DNA from: Mesorhizobium sp. M3A.F.Ca.ET.080.04.2.1
Lineage (GTDB): Bacteria; Pseudomonadota; Alphaproteobacteria; Rhizobiales; Rhizobiaceae
Length of the DNA: 64,000 bases
Assembly: GCF_003952525.1 (NCBI RefSeq)
Contig: NZ_CP034451.1
Location: 1,426,001-1,490,000 of the forward strand
Direction of reading: 5' to 3'
This document shows positions 51,941 to 60,072 of this stretch, in pieces (the first letter of the stretch is position 1; the number at the start of each line of letters is the position of its first letter). The translations under genes and the position numbers were made by a program. The notes under the pieces were generated by a model that saw only the letters and a list, made by a program, of their open reading frames with translations, had not been told where the DNA came from and did no database searches.

Positions 51941-52315
51941 CTACTTCTTGGCCGGCGCCTTCTTTGCAGGCGCCGCCTTCTTCACCGCTGCCGTCGACTT
52001 GGCAGCGGCGGCCTTCATCGGCGCCTTGGCGGCGGGCTTGGCCGCTGCCTTGGCTGCCGGCTTCTTGGCGGCAGGCTTTGCCGCTGCCTTGGCGGCGGGC
52101 TTCGCTGCTGCCTTGGTGGCAGGCTTGGCCGCGGCCTTGGCGGCGGGCTTGGCTGCTGCCTTGGCGGCGGGCTTTGCCGCTGCCTTGGCCGGAGCCTTGG
52201 CGGCTGCCTTCGGTGCCGCTGCCTTCTTCACTGCTGCTGGTTTAGCGGCAGCTTTCGGTGCCGCTTTCTTTGCCGGCGCTTTCGCCGCCGGCGCCTTCGT
52301 TGTTTGCTTTGCCAT
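51941..52315 (-). CDS. Histone H1-like Ala/Lys/Pro-rich protein
   Basis: A 124-residue protein made of AAAKPAAK-type repeats (about 13 units, roughly 35% Ala and 30% Lys, plus Pro) with no ordered domain. This is the bacterial histone-H1/Hc1-like or AlgP-like class that binds DNA non-specifically. MAKQTTKAPAAKAPAKK opens it. The DNA is an imperfect tandem repeat (GCCGCTGCCTTGGCGGCGGG class units), so repeat number may vary between strains. It is divergent from no other gene; 419 bases lie upstream. Confidence 0.85.
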   Translation of the reverse strand: MAKQTTKAPAAKAPAKKAAPKAAAKPAAVKKAAAPKAAAKAPAKAAAKPAAKAAAKPAAKAAAKPATKAAAKPAAKAAAKPAAKKPAAKAAAKPAAKAPMKAAAAKSTAAVKKAAPAKKAPAKK

Positions 52316-52734
52316 GCGATGCCCCTTGCGTTTTGCCGCTGGTCATGAGTGACCCGCGCGTCAATGCATATCTGACTCGCGACTTTCTAGCCAGCGAAGC
52401 AACACAATGATTTTCATATATTGAATTTCGGTTACGAGAAACGTCCTTCAAGGCGTATCGGCGCAAAAATCGAGAGCGAATCTTTGCTTGTCCAAGTGAA
52501 GTTGCGTTGCCGAGAATTCGCGCTGCACTCTATCGCTCGATCATCCCTGCCGCGCTCCCCGCAAAATGTGAGCTTGCCATACATATTCAACAAACGGAGC
52601 CAGACCCTCCACTTCACCTTGTCCAGCAGGAAGATGTACAGGTAAAGGCCAAGCAAAACGGTCAAGCGGCCGCTGCAAATCTTGCTTTCACGAATGCGAG
52701 CTTTTCGCTCACATACATCAGATTCCGTTCCATC
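52316..52734. other. AT-rich intergenic region
   Basis: 419 bases, clearly richer in A and T than the rest of the window (for example TTTTCATATATTGAATTTC near 52411-52428), likely the promoter of the histone-like gene. Reverse and forward open frames inside look spurious. Confidence 0.5.
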
Positions 52735-53265
52735 TCAGGCGCCGAACGGCTCGAGCTCCATCTGCAGGCGACGCGAAGGCTCGGCGCGGTGCAGATGAAC
52801 GGCATAGGTATCCCAAGGCGGGGAGACCACGATCCCGGCCAGCATGCGGCCGATCTCGCCGCGATGATAGCTGCCGTGCACGACGACATGGGTCAGCATC
52901 TCCTGCCTGGTCATGCAGCCACTGTCACCATCGGTGAAGGTGAAGGCGACCGGCTCGGACAGATCGCGCTCAGAAACGGCTTCGACATAGTCGAGAAACC
53001 AGCGGTCGCTCGCCGCCATCGCGGCGCGCAACTGCGCGGGCTTCGGCGTCTCCTCGGTGTTGTCGCTGGCGTAGCCATGCGCGACGCCGGTGAGATGCGC
53101 CGAAAAGATCCGCGACACGACATGGATGTGGTTCATCAGCCGCAGCGCGGCGTGACGTTCCTTTGCGTTGCGTTGCGGATCGATACCGGCGAGCGTCTCC
53201 AGCAACTCGTCATTGGCCCAGGCCTGGTAGGCAAGCAGGCTGCGCAGCAAAATCGTGGCGCTCAT
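52735..53265 (-). CDS. DinB-family protein
   Basis: A 176-residue DinB/YfiT-like protein: LLAYQAWANDELLETLAGID, LMNHIHVVSRIFSAHLTG with His46, and LTHVVVHGSYHRGEIGRML with the distal His pair. The HVxxHxxxHRGEIG pattern is the usual metal-site helix. Divergent from a TetR regulator with only 71 bases between, so TetR probably represses it. Confidence 0.9.
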   Translation of the reverse strand: MSATILLRSLLAYQAWANDELLETLAGIDPQRNAKERHAALRLMNHIHVVSRIFSAHLTGVAHGYASDNTEETPKPAQLRAAMAASDRWFLDYVEAVSERDLSEPVAFTFTDGDSGCMTRQEMLTHVVVHGSYHRGEIGRMLAGIVVSPPWDTYAVHLHRAEPSRRLQMELEPFGA

Positions 53266-53287
53266 CTTTGCGGCTCCGTTTGCGTTG

Positions 53288-53307
53288 AAGATAAATGTGA
53301 GTATCTT
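53288..53307. promoter_or_regulatory. Candidate TetR operator
   Basis: AAGATA, eight bases, TATCTT in the 71-base gap between the divergent DinB and TetR genes, next to an AT-rich TTTATATTTTT that may be a -10 region. Confidence 0.45.
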
Positions 53308-53336
53308 GTTTATATTTTTGGGGGACCTGGTCGGGG

Positions 53337-53963
53337 ATGTCTACTCGCGTTGCAAAGCCAGCCCGGCGCATGCGCAAAGAGCCGCGCCAGGCGCGCTCGG
53401 TCGCCACCGTCGAAGCGATCATTGAAGCAGGTGCTCGCGTTTTGAGCGAACTGGGCTGGGCGGGCTTCACCACCAACAAGGTGGCGGAGGCGGCTGGCGT
53501 GAGCATCGGCTCGCTCTACCAGTACTTTCCCGACAAGCTCGCCCTGGTCGACTCGATCCGACGCCGCCACTTCGACGAGGTGCTGTCGGTCATCCGCGAC
53601 GCGGCGGCCGACGAGAAGCCGCTCAGGCAATTCGCCCGCGAACTGGTGCGCGGCATGATCGCCGCGCACAGCGTCCATCCGACGCTGCATCAGGTGCTGC
53701 TCGACGAGGCCCCCGGCGACCGCGGCTCGCGGGCCGCGCATGCCTCGTTCCAGGCGCGCTATCTCGAGCACTACGCGACGGCCGTCGCGCAGTACCGCCG
53801 GCGCTTGAAAGACACGCAGACCGTGGCGCGCGTGCTCTCCTCGGCGGTCGAGGGCGTGATCCACAATGCAGCGCGCCGCAACATGCTGGATGCGCCGGAG
53901 TTGCAGAAGCAACTCGGCGAGCTGATCTGCGCCTATCTGTCCGGCCAGGGCGCGCGAGCATGA
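53337..53963 (+). CDS. TetR-family regulator
   Basis: A 208-residue repressor. The HTH is in RSVATVEAIIEAGARVLSEL and GFTTNKVAEAAGVSIGSLYQYFPDK (about residues 20-62), and the C-terminal helices bind an unknown ligand. It is divergent from the DinB-family gene at 52735, its likely target. Confidence 0.92.
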   Translation: MSTRVAKPARRMRKEPRQARSVATVEAIIEAGARVLSELGWAGFTTNKVAEAAGVSIGSLYQYFPDKLALVDSIRRRHFDEVLSVIRDAAADEKPLRQFARELVRGMIAAHSVHPTLHQVLLDEAPGDRGSRAAHASFQARYLEHYATAVAQYRRRLKDTQTVARVLSSAVEGVIHNAARRNMLDAPELQKQLGELICAYLSGQGARA

Positions 53964-54130
53964 GGATAGCGGGAGGCTGCTCGCGACGTCATGTCAACGG
54001 CGGAGTCGCCGGGTGTCAGCGAGTTGCGACGACCGCAACGCTGGCGCCGGTCATCGCACCGTCGCCGCCCGCACAGCTGTGAACGCAGCCACAGGCTGTT
54101 TAGATCAGTCTGGAAAGTGCGGCCGACTTT

Positions 54131-54583
54131 TTACCGCAGCACGCGGCAGCGGCCGTTATAGACCATCCAGCGGTCGAAGCCCGCGACGCAGAATTCGACA
54201 TTGTCGCCGATCGAGGCGAAGCCCTGGCCTTCCTCGATCAGGTACCAGATGGCGCGGTCGCGGCCATCCGACAGGCTGACCGTTGCGCCGCAATAGCGCC
54301 GGCCGATCGGCCATTCCTCGCTGGCCGGCAAGTAGCGATGCTGGTGGATGCGATGGAAGTCGGTGATCGAAACATCCGGCAGATGCGGCACGTGATGCAC
54401 CTGATAAGAGAACCGGCTGGTGATCTTGCTCAGCACCCAGGGCTGACCGCAGACGCCACTGTCATCCTCCGTGTAGACGGCAAGATCGGCGGCATGCGCG
54501 GCGTGGGTGAAGCCAAGCGACGTGCCAAACGGCGTCGCGAACGAAATCAGCGCGGCAAGGGCGGAATGAGCGAAGCGAGTCAT
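54131..54583 (-). CDS. Hypothetical exported protein (150 aa)
   Basis: A signal peptide covers about residues 1-32 (ending THAAHA-AD). The mature protein has a single Cys pair region (GVCGQPWV; YCGATV; EFCVAG; GRCRVL), four Cys that could form two disulfides. WVLSKITSRFSYQVHHVPHLP and IGRRYCGATVSLSDGR are distinctive. I think similar proteins occur in Rhizobiales but recognise no domain. Periplasmic location expected. Confidence 0.7.
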   Translation of the reverse strand: MTRFAHSALAALISFATPFGTSLGFTHAAHAADLAVYTEDDSGVCGQPWVLSKITSRFSYQVHHVPHLPDVSITDFHRIHQHRYLPASEEWPIGRRYCGATVSLSDGRDRAIWYLIEEGQGFASIGDNVEFCVAGFDRWMVYNGRCRVLR

Positions 54584-54691
54584 GACAGCCTCTCAGGGTC
54601 GATTGCGCGCACTGTGCGGATTCGCTCGACGCCGGTCAAGCGGTTGCGAAAACAATGGTTTCCGGAATGCATCGTTCCATTCGCAAGGTCG

Positions 54692-55054
54692 TCAAGCCGT
54701 TCCGGCGAGCAGCAGCCCGCCAATGACGGCAAAGTTGATCAGAAAGGCATTGCGCAGAACCTGCCGTTCCAACTCTTCGCAGGTCCAGAAGCGCAGCAGC
54801 AGGACGTTCGCGGCCAACGTGAACACGACCAGCGCAGCCGCGGCGAAGGCTGCCGCGATGCCGAGGGCAAGCATGAGCCCGGCGCCGATCTCGACCGCCG
54901 AGCCGCAGGCCAGCATCAAAGCTGGAGCCGGGACGTTCCGGCTCGCCAGATAGAAGCGCATTGCGTCGAACTTCACGAAATGCTCGATGCCGGCGAAGAC
55001 GAAGACGCCGCCGATCAGAAGCGCGCCTATGATCTGGATCGCCTCTACGGGCAT
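54692..55054 (-). CDS. DoxX-family membrane protein
   Basis: A 120-residue four-span protein: IIGALLIGGVFVFAGIEHFVK with the conserved Glu-His, then RNVPAPALMLACGSAVEIGAGLMLALG. GGGAGG precedes the ATG at 55054. It is 25 bases after the VOC gene, likely co-transcribed. DoxX proteins are linked to redox and quinone metabolism; role here unknown. Confidence 0.9.
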   Translation of the reverse strand: MPVEAIQIIGALLIGGVFVFAGIEHFVKFDAMRFYLASRNVPAPALMLACGSAVEIGAGLMLALGIAAAFAAAALVVFTLAANVLLLRFWTCEELERQVLRNAFLINFAVIGGLLLAGTA

Positions 55055-55079
55055 GTCGGCCTCCCGTGCTTTCGAGGGC

Positions 55080-55502
55080 TCAGTCCTGCGGGACAAAAGC
55101 GGGGTTGTAGACGATTTCCCACAGATGATCGTCGGGGTCCTGGAAATAGCCGGCGTAGCCGCCCCAGAAGGTCTTTTGCGCCGGCTTGACGACGCGCGCG
55201 CCGCCCTTGATGGCCTCAGCCATCGCGGCATCGACCTCCGCCTCGCTGCCCACATTGTGGCCGATGGTGAATTCGGTCGGGCTGCGGCCGCTCTGCGGCA
55301 CCGTGGCGTCATGGGCGATGCTCGAGCGCTCGAAGATCGCGAATTTCAGCCCGCCGGCGAGCTCGAAGAATGCGACGGCACCGTGCTCGAACTCGCGGCC
55401 GATGATGCCTTCGGTCGGCAGGCCCAGCCCATCGCGATAGAATTTCAGCGACGCCTCCAGATCGTCGACGCCAAGCGTGAAGACGGTGATGCGAGGTTTC
55501 AT
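55080..55502 (-). CDS. VOC-family (glyoxalase/dioxygenase fold) protein
   Basis: A 140-residue single-module VOC protein: ITVFTLGVDDLEASLKFYRDGLG, then GHNVGSEAEVDAAMAEAIKGG and GYFQDPDDHLWEIVYNP with the closing Asp-Pro-x-x-His..Glu metal motif. It probably binds a divalent metal and a small electrophile; substrate unknown. It leads DoxX. Confidence 0.9.
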   Translation of the reverse strand: MKPRITVFTLGVDDLEASLKFYRDGLGLPTEGIIGREFEHGAVAFFELAGGLKFAIFERSSIAHDATVPQSGRSPTEFTIGHNVGSEAEVDAAMAEAIKGGARVVKPAQKTFWGGYAGYFQDPDDHLWEIVYNPAFVPQD

Positions 55503-55647
55503 TTCGCGTTCTCCTTTCTATATTCTTGACCACGTCCCGATGACGGATGGGGTGCGGGCAGAGCGCTCAAGGCGCCCGCAAATTTATGCTTGTTTGCCAC
55601 AACAGCAGCGGCCGGCATTGAAGATTTCGGCCAAAATGGCCATCGCA

Positions 55648-55690
55648 CCGGTGCGCAGGGAAACTGACGGCCCGGTGCGCAGGGAAACTG
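55648..55690 (+). repeat. Short tandem direct repeat
   Basis: CCGGTGCGCAGGGAAACTG occurs at 55648-55666 and again at 55672-55690 (24-base period), just before the AraC-family gene. Probably a local duplication. Confidence 0.75.
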
Positions 55691-55808
55691 CCGGCGCAGA
55701 TCGGAGAAGACATGGAAGCGGTGCTGGCGCGGTCAACCGGCTTCTTTTCGCGAACGGCCCGCCGGCGGTGGCCTGGCCGGCGTCTTCTCCGCGGTCTGGG
55801 TCCACCGC

Positions 55809-56468
55809 ATGCCGCAGGAGAACGTTCCGCCCATCGTCATCACGCCGGATGCCACCATCGACCTGCAATGGATCGACGGGCGCTTCCGCGTAGCCGGTCC
55901 GGACAAGGAGCCGCAGATCGAGCGGCCCCCGGCGGGCGCCGTGATCGTCGGCTTCCGCTTCCTGCCGGGTGCTGCCGCGGGCTGGCTCGGCCTGCCGGCC
56001 AGCGAGATTGTCGGCGAGCGCCTGGACCTCGCCGAATTGTGGGGCGGCCGCGCTCGCGAACTCTCCGACGGCATCAAGCACGCGCCGGATCTCGCCGGCA
56101 TGGTGCGACTACTGGAGGAGACGGTCGGCAGGCAAACGCAAGGGTGCGATGCGCTCGATCCGCTGATGGGCCGCGCCTTCGACGTCATCCATGAAGGCCT
56201 GCCGCCTGAAGCGCCGCTGCTGCCCTTCCTGGTGAGACGGCTCAACATGAGCGAGCGGACGCTGCGCCGGCGCTTCGACGACGCCTTCGGCTATGGCCCG
56301 AAGACGCTCGACCGTATCCTGCGTTTCAATCGGTTCCGGCGCCTGCGTGAGAAGGCGGGCGATGCCTCGACCGCGGTGCTGGCGATCGAGGCCGGCTATG
56401 CCGACCAGGCGCATCTGATCCGCGAGAGCCGGCGGCTGACCGGCCTCACGCCGTCGGCGCTGGCATAG
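55809..56468 (+). CDS. AraC-family regulator (N-terminus apparently frameshifted)
   Basis: A 219-residue AraC regulator as readable from the ATG at 55809. The sensor part (TPDATIDLQWIDG, VAGPDKEPQIERPPAGAVIV, FLPGAAAGWLGLPASEIVG) fits the DUF6597-type N-domain and the C-terminal HTH pair is RRLNMSERTLRRRFDDAFGYGP and RLREKAGDASTAVLAIEAGYADQAHL. Family members start earlier with an AVWVHR-type strand that is present here in the same frame just before the ATG but lacks a start codon. An ATG at 55712 with GGAG before it (MEAVLARSTGFF) is in another frame; removal of one T from TTTT at 55745-55748 would join them. It converges on rlmJ. Confidence 0.82.
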   Translation: MPQENVPPIVITPDATIDLQWIDGRFRVAGPDKEPQIERPPAGAVIVGFRFLPGAAAGWLGLPASEIVGERLDLAELWGGRARELSDGIKHAPDLAGMVRLLEETVGRQTQGCDALDPLMGRAFDVIHEGLPPEAPLLPFLVRRLNMSERTLRRRFDDAFGYGPKTLDRILRFNRFRRLREKAGDASTAVLAIEAGYADQAHLIRESRRLTGLTPSALA

Positions 56469-56469
56469 C

Positions 56470-57330
56470 TCAGCCGCGGCCCTGCTCGCCGGCCAGCCAT
56501 TCGACCGTCCAGCGCGACGGCTGCTTGACGGCCAGCGCCTTGTGCAGGGCCGGCAGCAGGACACGCAACTCGCCCTCCAGCGTGAAGGGCGGATTGACCA
56601 CCACCATGCCACTGCCGTCGAGGCTGGGCTCGTTCGAGGCGGGCCGGATGTCGAAGGCGATATCGAGCATCTTTGGGATGCCGGCCTGCTTCAGCGCCGA
56701 CCTGAAGGCGGCAACCGCCTTGCGGTCCTTGATCGGGTACCAGAGCGCATAGATGCCGCCAGGCCAGCGGCGGTGCGCCCGCCGCAGGTTGTCGGTGAGG
56801 CGCGCGAACTCGCCCTCCTCCTCGAAGGGCGGATCGACCAGCACGAGGCCGCGCTTTTCCTTCGGCGGCAGATGCGCGCCAAGCGCCAGCCAGCCATCGA
56901 GCTCGATCACCCGCGTCTGGAAGTCGCCGGCGAAGACCGATTTCAATTGCGCCGCGTCGCGGGGGTGGAGTTCGATCGCGGTCAGCCGGTCCTGTTTGCG
57001 CAGGAGGTGGCGGGCGACAAGCGGCGAGCCGGGATAGCGGCGCAAGCCGCCCTCGGGATTTTCGGCGCGCACGGCTTCCAGATAGGACTGAAGCAGCGCC
57101 GCCGCCGGCGGCTCGAGCGATGCCTCGATCAGCCGGCCGATGCCGCCCTGCCATTCGCCGGTTTTGCCGGCCTCGACCGATGCCAGGTCGTAGCGGCCAA
57201 CGCCGGCATGGGTGTCGATGACGCGAAAAGCCTTGTCCTTCTGCTTCAGATAGTCGACCAGCCGGCAGAGCACGGCATGCTTGACGACATCGGCGAAATT
57301 GCCGGCGTGATAGGCGTGGCGATAGTTCAT
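56470..57330 (-). CDS. rlmJ: 23S rRNA (adenine-2030-N6) methyltransferase
   Basis: A 286-residue RlmJ: MNYRHAYHAGNFADVVKHAV opens it (the ribosome-binding N-terminus), VIDTHAGVGRYDL binds AdoMet, LVLVDPPFEEEGEF is the DPPF catalytic motif, and YALWYPIKDRK follows. Length is normal. It is the last gene of a minus-strand set TetR-membrane protein-rlmJ with gaps of 12 and 6 bases. Confidence 0.94.
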   Translation of the reverse strand: MNYRHAYHAGNFADVVKHAVLCRLVDYLKQKDKAFRVIDTHAGVGRYDLASVEAGKTGEWQGGIGRLIEASLEPPAAALLQSYLEAVRAENPEGGLRRYPGSPLVARHLLRKQDRLTAIELHPRDAAQLKSVFAGDFQTRVIELDGWLALGAHLPPKEKRGLVLVDPPFEEEGEFARLTDNLRRAHRRWPGGIYALWYPIKDRKAVAAFRSALKQAGIPKMLDIAFDIRPASNEPSLDGSGMVVVNPPFTLEGELRVLLPALHKALAVKQPSRWTVEWLAGEQGRG

Positions 57331-57336
57331 GGGTGC

Positions 57337-57957
57337 TTACCTCGTCGAGCCGCCACGGCCCCAGCGCGGCGGCGGCTGCGAGTTCGGGTTCGCCGGCGGC
57401 TTGTTGCCACGACCGAAGACCAGCGACAGCACCAGGCCAAGCAATCCGACGCCGATCAGCACATAGCCCGCAGGCCGCGCCCTCTCATCGATCGCGCCGG
57501 TGCCGGCGCGCAAGACGAGATCGACGGCGCGCATGTCGATGCCGTCGGCGTCGCCCGGACCGACAGTGAAGACGTAGGCACCGGGCGTCACGCTTTCGAT
57601 CACGCCGGCCTCGTCGCGAAAGATCTTGTCGGGCAGCTGCGGACTCACCTGGCGCGGATTGTCGGTGTGGTTGAAGGACAGCGTCGAGGCGAGCGCCGTG
57701 CGTCCGCCGTTCGCCGCCGTCAGCGTCAGCACCGCGCGCTGCTGCGAAGCGACGCGCTCGGCCCGCGCGGTGAGGTCGACCAGCACCCGGACCGGTGCGT
57801 CGCCCGCTGTCAGTTGCACCGTCGCCGGCTTGAAGCGGCCGGTCTCGTAAACGCGCCAGGTGCCGATGGCGTGGCCGGAGAAATTGCTCATCGCCCAAGG
57901 ATAGAGGAGACCGATGGCGCCGCCGGCGATCAGGACAAGAACCGAGAGGAAGCGCAT
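57337..57957 (-). CDS. Membrane protein of unknown function (206 aa)
   Basis: Begins with a membrane segment (FLSVLVLIAGGAIGLLYPWA), has a beta-rich middle (ATVQLTAGDAPVRVLVDLTAR; GAYVFTVGPGDADG) and a second span near 164-181 (YVLIGVGLLGLVLSLVFG) with a Pro-rich tail. No domain recognised. The mid part looks extracytoplasmic. Close linkage to rlmJ and TetR is striking but unexplained. Confidence 0.65.
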   Translation of the reverse strand: MRFLSVLVLIAGGAIGLLYPWAMSNFSGHAIGTWRVYETGRFKPATVQLTAGDAPVRVLVDLTARAERVASQQRAVLTLTAANGGRTALASTLSFNHTDNPRQVSPQLPDKIFRDEAGVIESVTPGAYVFTVGPGDADGIDMRAVDLVLRAGTGAIDERARPAGYVLIGVGLLGLVLSLVFGRGNKPPANPNSQPPPRWGRGGSTR

Positions 57958-57969
57958 AGAAAGCCCTGG

Positions 57970-58668
57970 TTATTTTTTCTTCTTCGATTGACCGCGACGC
58001 CCTTTGGCGGCCTCGCCCAGGGCAGCGTCGCGTATTCGCTCCATCTCGTCCAGAAACATCTCCAGGCCAAGCTTGAAAGTCTCGTCGAAACCGCTGGCGC
58101 CGAAATAGGCTCCGGCCGCCACGACGCTCGGATAGTCGCGCGCCAATTCCTCGTCGCTGACCGTGGTGACCGCCGACGGGCGCTTGGCGTAGCCGGCCGT
58201 CTCGTCGAGGATAGCGCCCATCAGATAGTAACCGGCGGCACGGAACAGCCGGGCACTGAGCTCGGGTCCGAAGCCGCCTGCCTCGAACAGGCCGATGATG
58301 CCGTTGAGCTTGGCGAGACAGGGCGGCGAGTTCATCCGGTAGACGACGATGAAGGGCGCAAAGGCCGGATGCTCGGTCGCGACGCGGCGGAATTCCTGCA
58401 TGCCGACGCGGACCCTCTCGCGCCAAGGCAGGCTCTCGTCGGGGATCACCAGCCCGCTCATCTGGCGGTCGACCAGCGCCTCATAGAGATGCGCCTGCGA
58501 GGGGAAGTGGTGGTAGATGCTCATCGCCTCGCAGCCGAGCGCTGCCGCGAGCTTGCGCATCGAAAAGCCCGAAAGCCCTTCCCTCTCGATCACCTCGAAG
58601 GCGGCGTCCTCGATCATCTCGGGAGACAGCCGGCCGCGCGTTCGCTTTTTTTCGACAGACGAGTCCAT
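57970..58668 (-). CDS. TetR-family regulator
   Basis: A 232-residue repressor: MIEDAAFEVIEREGLSGFSM, RKLAAALGCEAMSIYHHFPSQ is the HTH (about 37-58); the C-terminal domain has GYYLMGAILDETAGYAK. Its tail is Lys-rich (GRRGQSKKKK). It is divergent from the AhpD-like gene and two operator copies lie between them, so it very probably represses itself and that gene. Confidence 0.92.
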   Translation of the reverse strand: MDSSVEKKRTRGRLSPEMIEDAAFEVIEREGLSGFSMRKLAAALGCEAMSIYHHFPSQAHLYEALVDRQMSGLVIPDESLPWRERVRVGMQEFRRVATEHPAFAPFIVVYRMNSPPCLAKLNGIIGLFEAGGFGPELSARLFRAAGYYLMGAILDETAGYAKRPSAVTTVSDEELARDYPSVVAAGAYFGASGFDETFKLGLEMFLDEMERIRDAALGEAAKGRRGQSKKKK

Positions 58669-58682
58669 GGCGCGCTTGACAA

Positions 58683-58727
58683 CTTACACTGTAAGGTTCA
58701 TTTTCCAAACTACCTTACACCGTAAGG
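58683..58727. promoter_or_regulatory. Two tandem TetR operators
   Basis: CTTACACTGTAAG (58683-58695) and CTTACACCGTAAG (58714-58726, extended to CCTTAC..GTAAGG at 58713-58727), near-identical palindromes with centres 31 bp apart, about three helical turns, in the 83-base gap between the TetR gene and the AhpD-like gene. Confidence 0.88.
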
Positions 58728-58751
58728 TTAGCAAAGACCAGAGGAGAAACC

Positions 58752-59219
58752 ATGTCCGTCTCTCGCATCGCTTCAACCGTTCATTCCTGCCTGCATTCGG
58801 CCTCGCTGCTTGCCGCGGTCGCGCTGACCCCGATCTTGACCGCACCGGCCAGCGCCGGCGACTACGACACCGCTATCAAGGATATTCAGTCGACGATGGG
58901 CGGCGTGCCCGGTTTCGTGAAACAATTCCCGAAAGCCGGTCTGCCCGGCGCGTGGGCCGAGGTCAAGGCCATCGAACTCAGCGACAAGACGGCGCTGTCG
59001 CCGAAGGTCAAGTCGCTGATCTCGCTGGCGGTCGCCGCGCAGATCCCGTGCAACTACTGCGTCTGGTCGGACACCGCGAACGCCAAACGGGCCGGGGCCA
59101 CCGAGCAGGAAATCCAGGAAGCCGTGGCAATGGCAGCGCTGACCCGCCATTGGAGCACCATCTTCAACGGCATGCAGGTCGACTTCGACCAGTTCAAGAA
59201 GGATATGGGCGGCGAATAA
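58752..59219 (+). CDS. Exported AhpD-like (carboxymuconolactone decarboxylase family) protein
   Basis: A 155-residue protein with a signal-like N-terminus (about 1-35, ending APASA-GD) and an AhpD/CMD helical domain. The redox pair Cys100-x-x-Cys103 is in IPCNYCVWSDTANAKR, and the usual His after the second Cys is Asp107, so peroxidase chemistry may differ. AhpD-like folds are normally cytoplasmic; an exported one is unusual. GGAGAAACC precedes the ATG. Likely induced when TetR releases the tandem operators. Confidence 0.85.
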   Translation: MSVSRIASTVHSCLHSASLLAAVALTPILTAPASAGDYDTAIKDIQSTMGGVPGFVKQFPKAGLPGAWAEVKAIELSDKTALSPKVKSLISLAVAAQIPCNYCVWSDTANAKRAGATEQEIQEAVAMAALTRHWSTIFNGMQVDFDQFKKDMGGE

Positions 59220-59227
59220 ATCTGCGC

Positions 59228-59258
59228 GGCATGGCCGCCAAGATCGGCGCGCCATGCC
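59228..59258 (+). terminator. Hairpin after the AhpD-like gene
   Basis: GGCATGGC / GCCATGCC, perfect 8-bp outer stem with an inner CGCC/GGCG, 8 bases after the stop. No T-run follows, so termination is uncertain. Confidence 0.45.
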
Positions 59259-60072
59259 ATTACAGCCGCAAGCAGCATGGGGAGCATTGCCGGCGTGCCT
59301 GAGGCCTTCCGTCGGCTCGCCTGTAGGCCTGGATGCATTCTCTGCACCTAAAAGTGGTAGCGCTGGCCGAGCAGTTGCAGGCCCCGGGACACGATTGAGC
59401 AGGCAGGCCCCCTCCGGCGCGGAAGTCCGGGCCGGGCAGCCGGAAGGGAGCCCGCGCACCTTCATCCCCGTGCGATCCGGGAGTGAACACCACATTCCTT
59501 AATTGCCGGCCTGACGTGAACTTTATTCCGCGCAGCTCTGCGAACGTTTAAAGCATATCTCTATAACCAGCAGCGCTTATTGACAGCGACCTGACGCTTT
59601 AGTTCGCCCTGCCTTGAATATTTCCTCCAGATCTGGATCCGAAAGCTTTTGCCGATGGGCGAGACATCTCCCCCTTAGACGACGACAACTTCAAGACCAG
59701 GCGCCGCCAGTCGCGCAAGAGCCAACCCGGCAGTCCGCGATGATTAACCAATCGCCAAGAAGCGAGGTTAACAGAACGCTAATTTTGTTGACTACGCGAC
59801 TGGGAGGTATATTTTTATATACGTTGGGTGTGCAATTTGGGCGAGCAGTCCGCGATGGTGGCAACCGGCTTCGTGGATCGCGACTAGGGGCGAAAGTGTG
59901 CTGAACGGCAATCAATGGCCGTCGGGCAAAGCTCCATAACTCTACCTCTACAACGCACATCGTTGATGGCGGTCCCGGCTTGCGCCGAGGCTTCGCCGCT
60001 GTTTGGGGCTTGGTCGAGCAAAGCACTTGCTCGGCTGGGGTGATGATGCGCGTGCCGAGTCAAGGGGGCGTT
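59259..60072. other. Large intergenic region upstream of polysaccharide genes
   Basis: About 810 bases with no credible gene. AT-rich in 59760-59825. A promoter-like pair TTGACT (59788-59793), 16 bases, TATTTT (59810-59815) could drive the downstream unit, giving a leader of about 250 bases. Confidence 0.5.
59788..59815 (+). promoter_or_regulatory. Candidate sigma-70-type promoter
   Basis: TTGACT and TATTTT separated by 16 bases, within the AT-rich stretch about 260 bases before the UDP-xylose synthase gene. Other -10 registers are possible in the TATATTTTTATATA run. Confidence 0.4.

Noticed and set aside
52432..52665. Reverse frame with hydrophobic start in the AT-rich gap
   Set aside because: No ribosome site and no continuous protein character; AT-rich DNA gives hydrophobic codons by chance.
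59614..60026. Small ORFs in the long gap before the UDP-xylose synthase
   Set aside because: No ribosome site, no family, unusual composition; treated as leader DNA.
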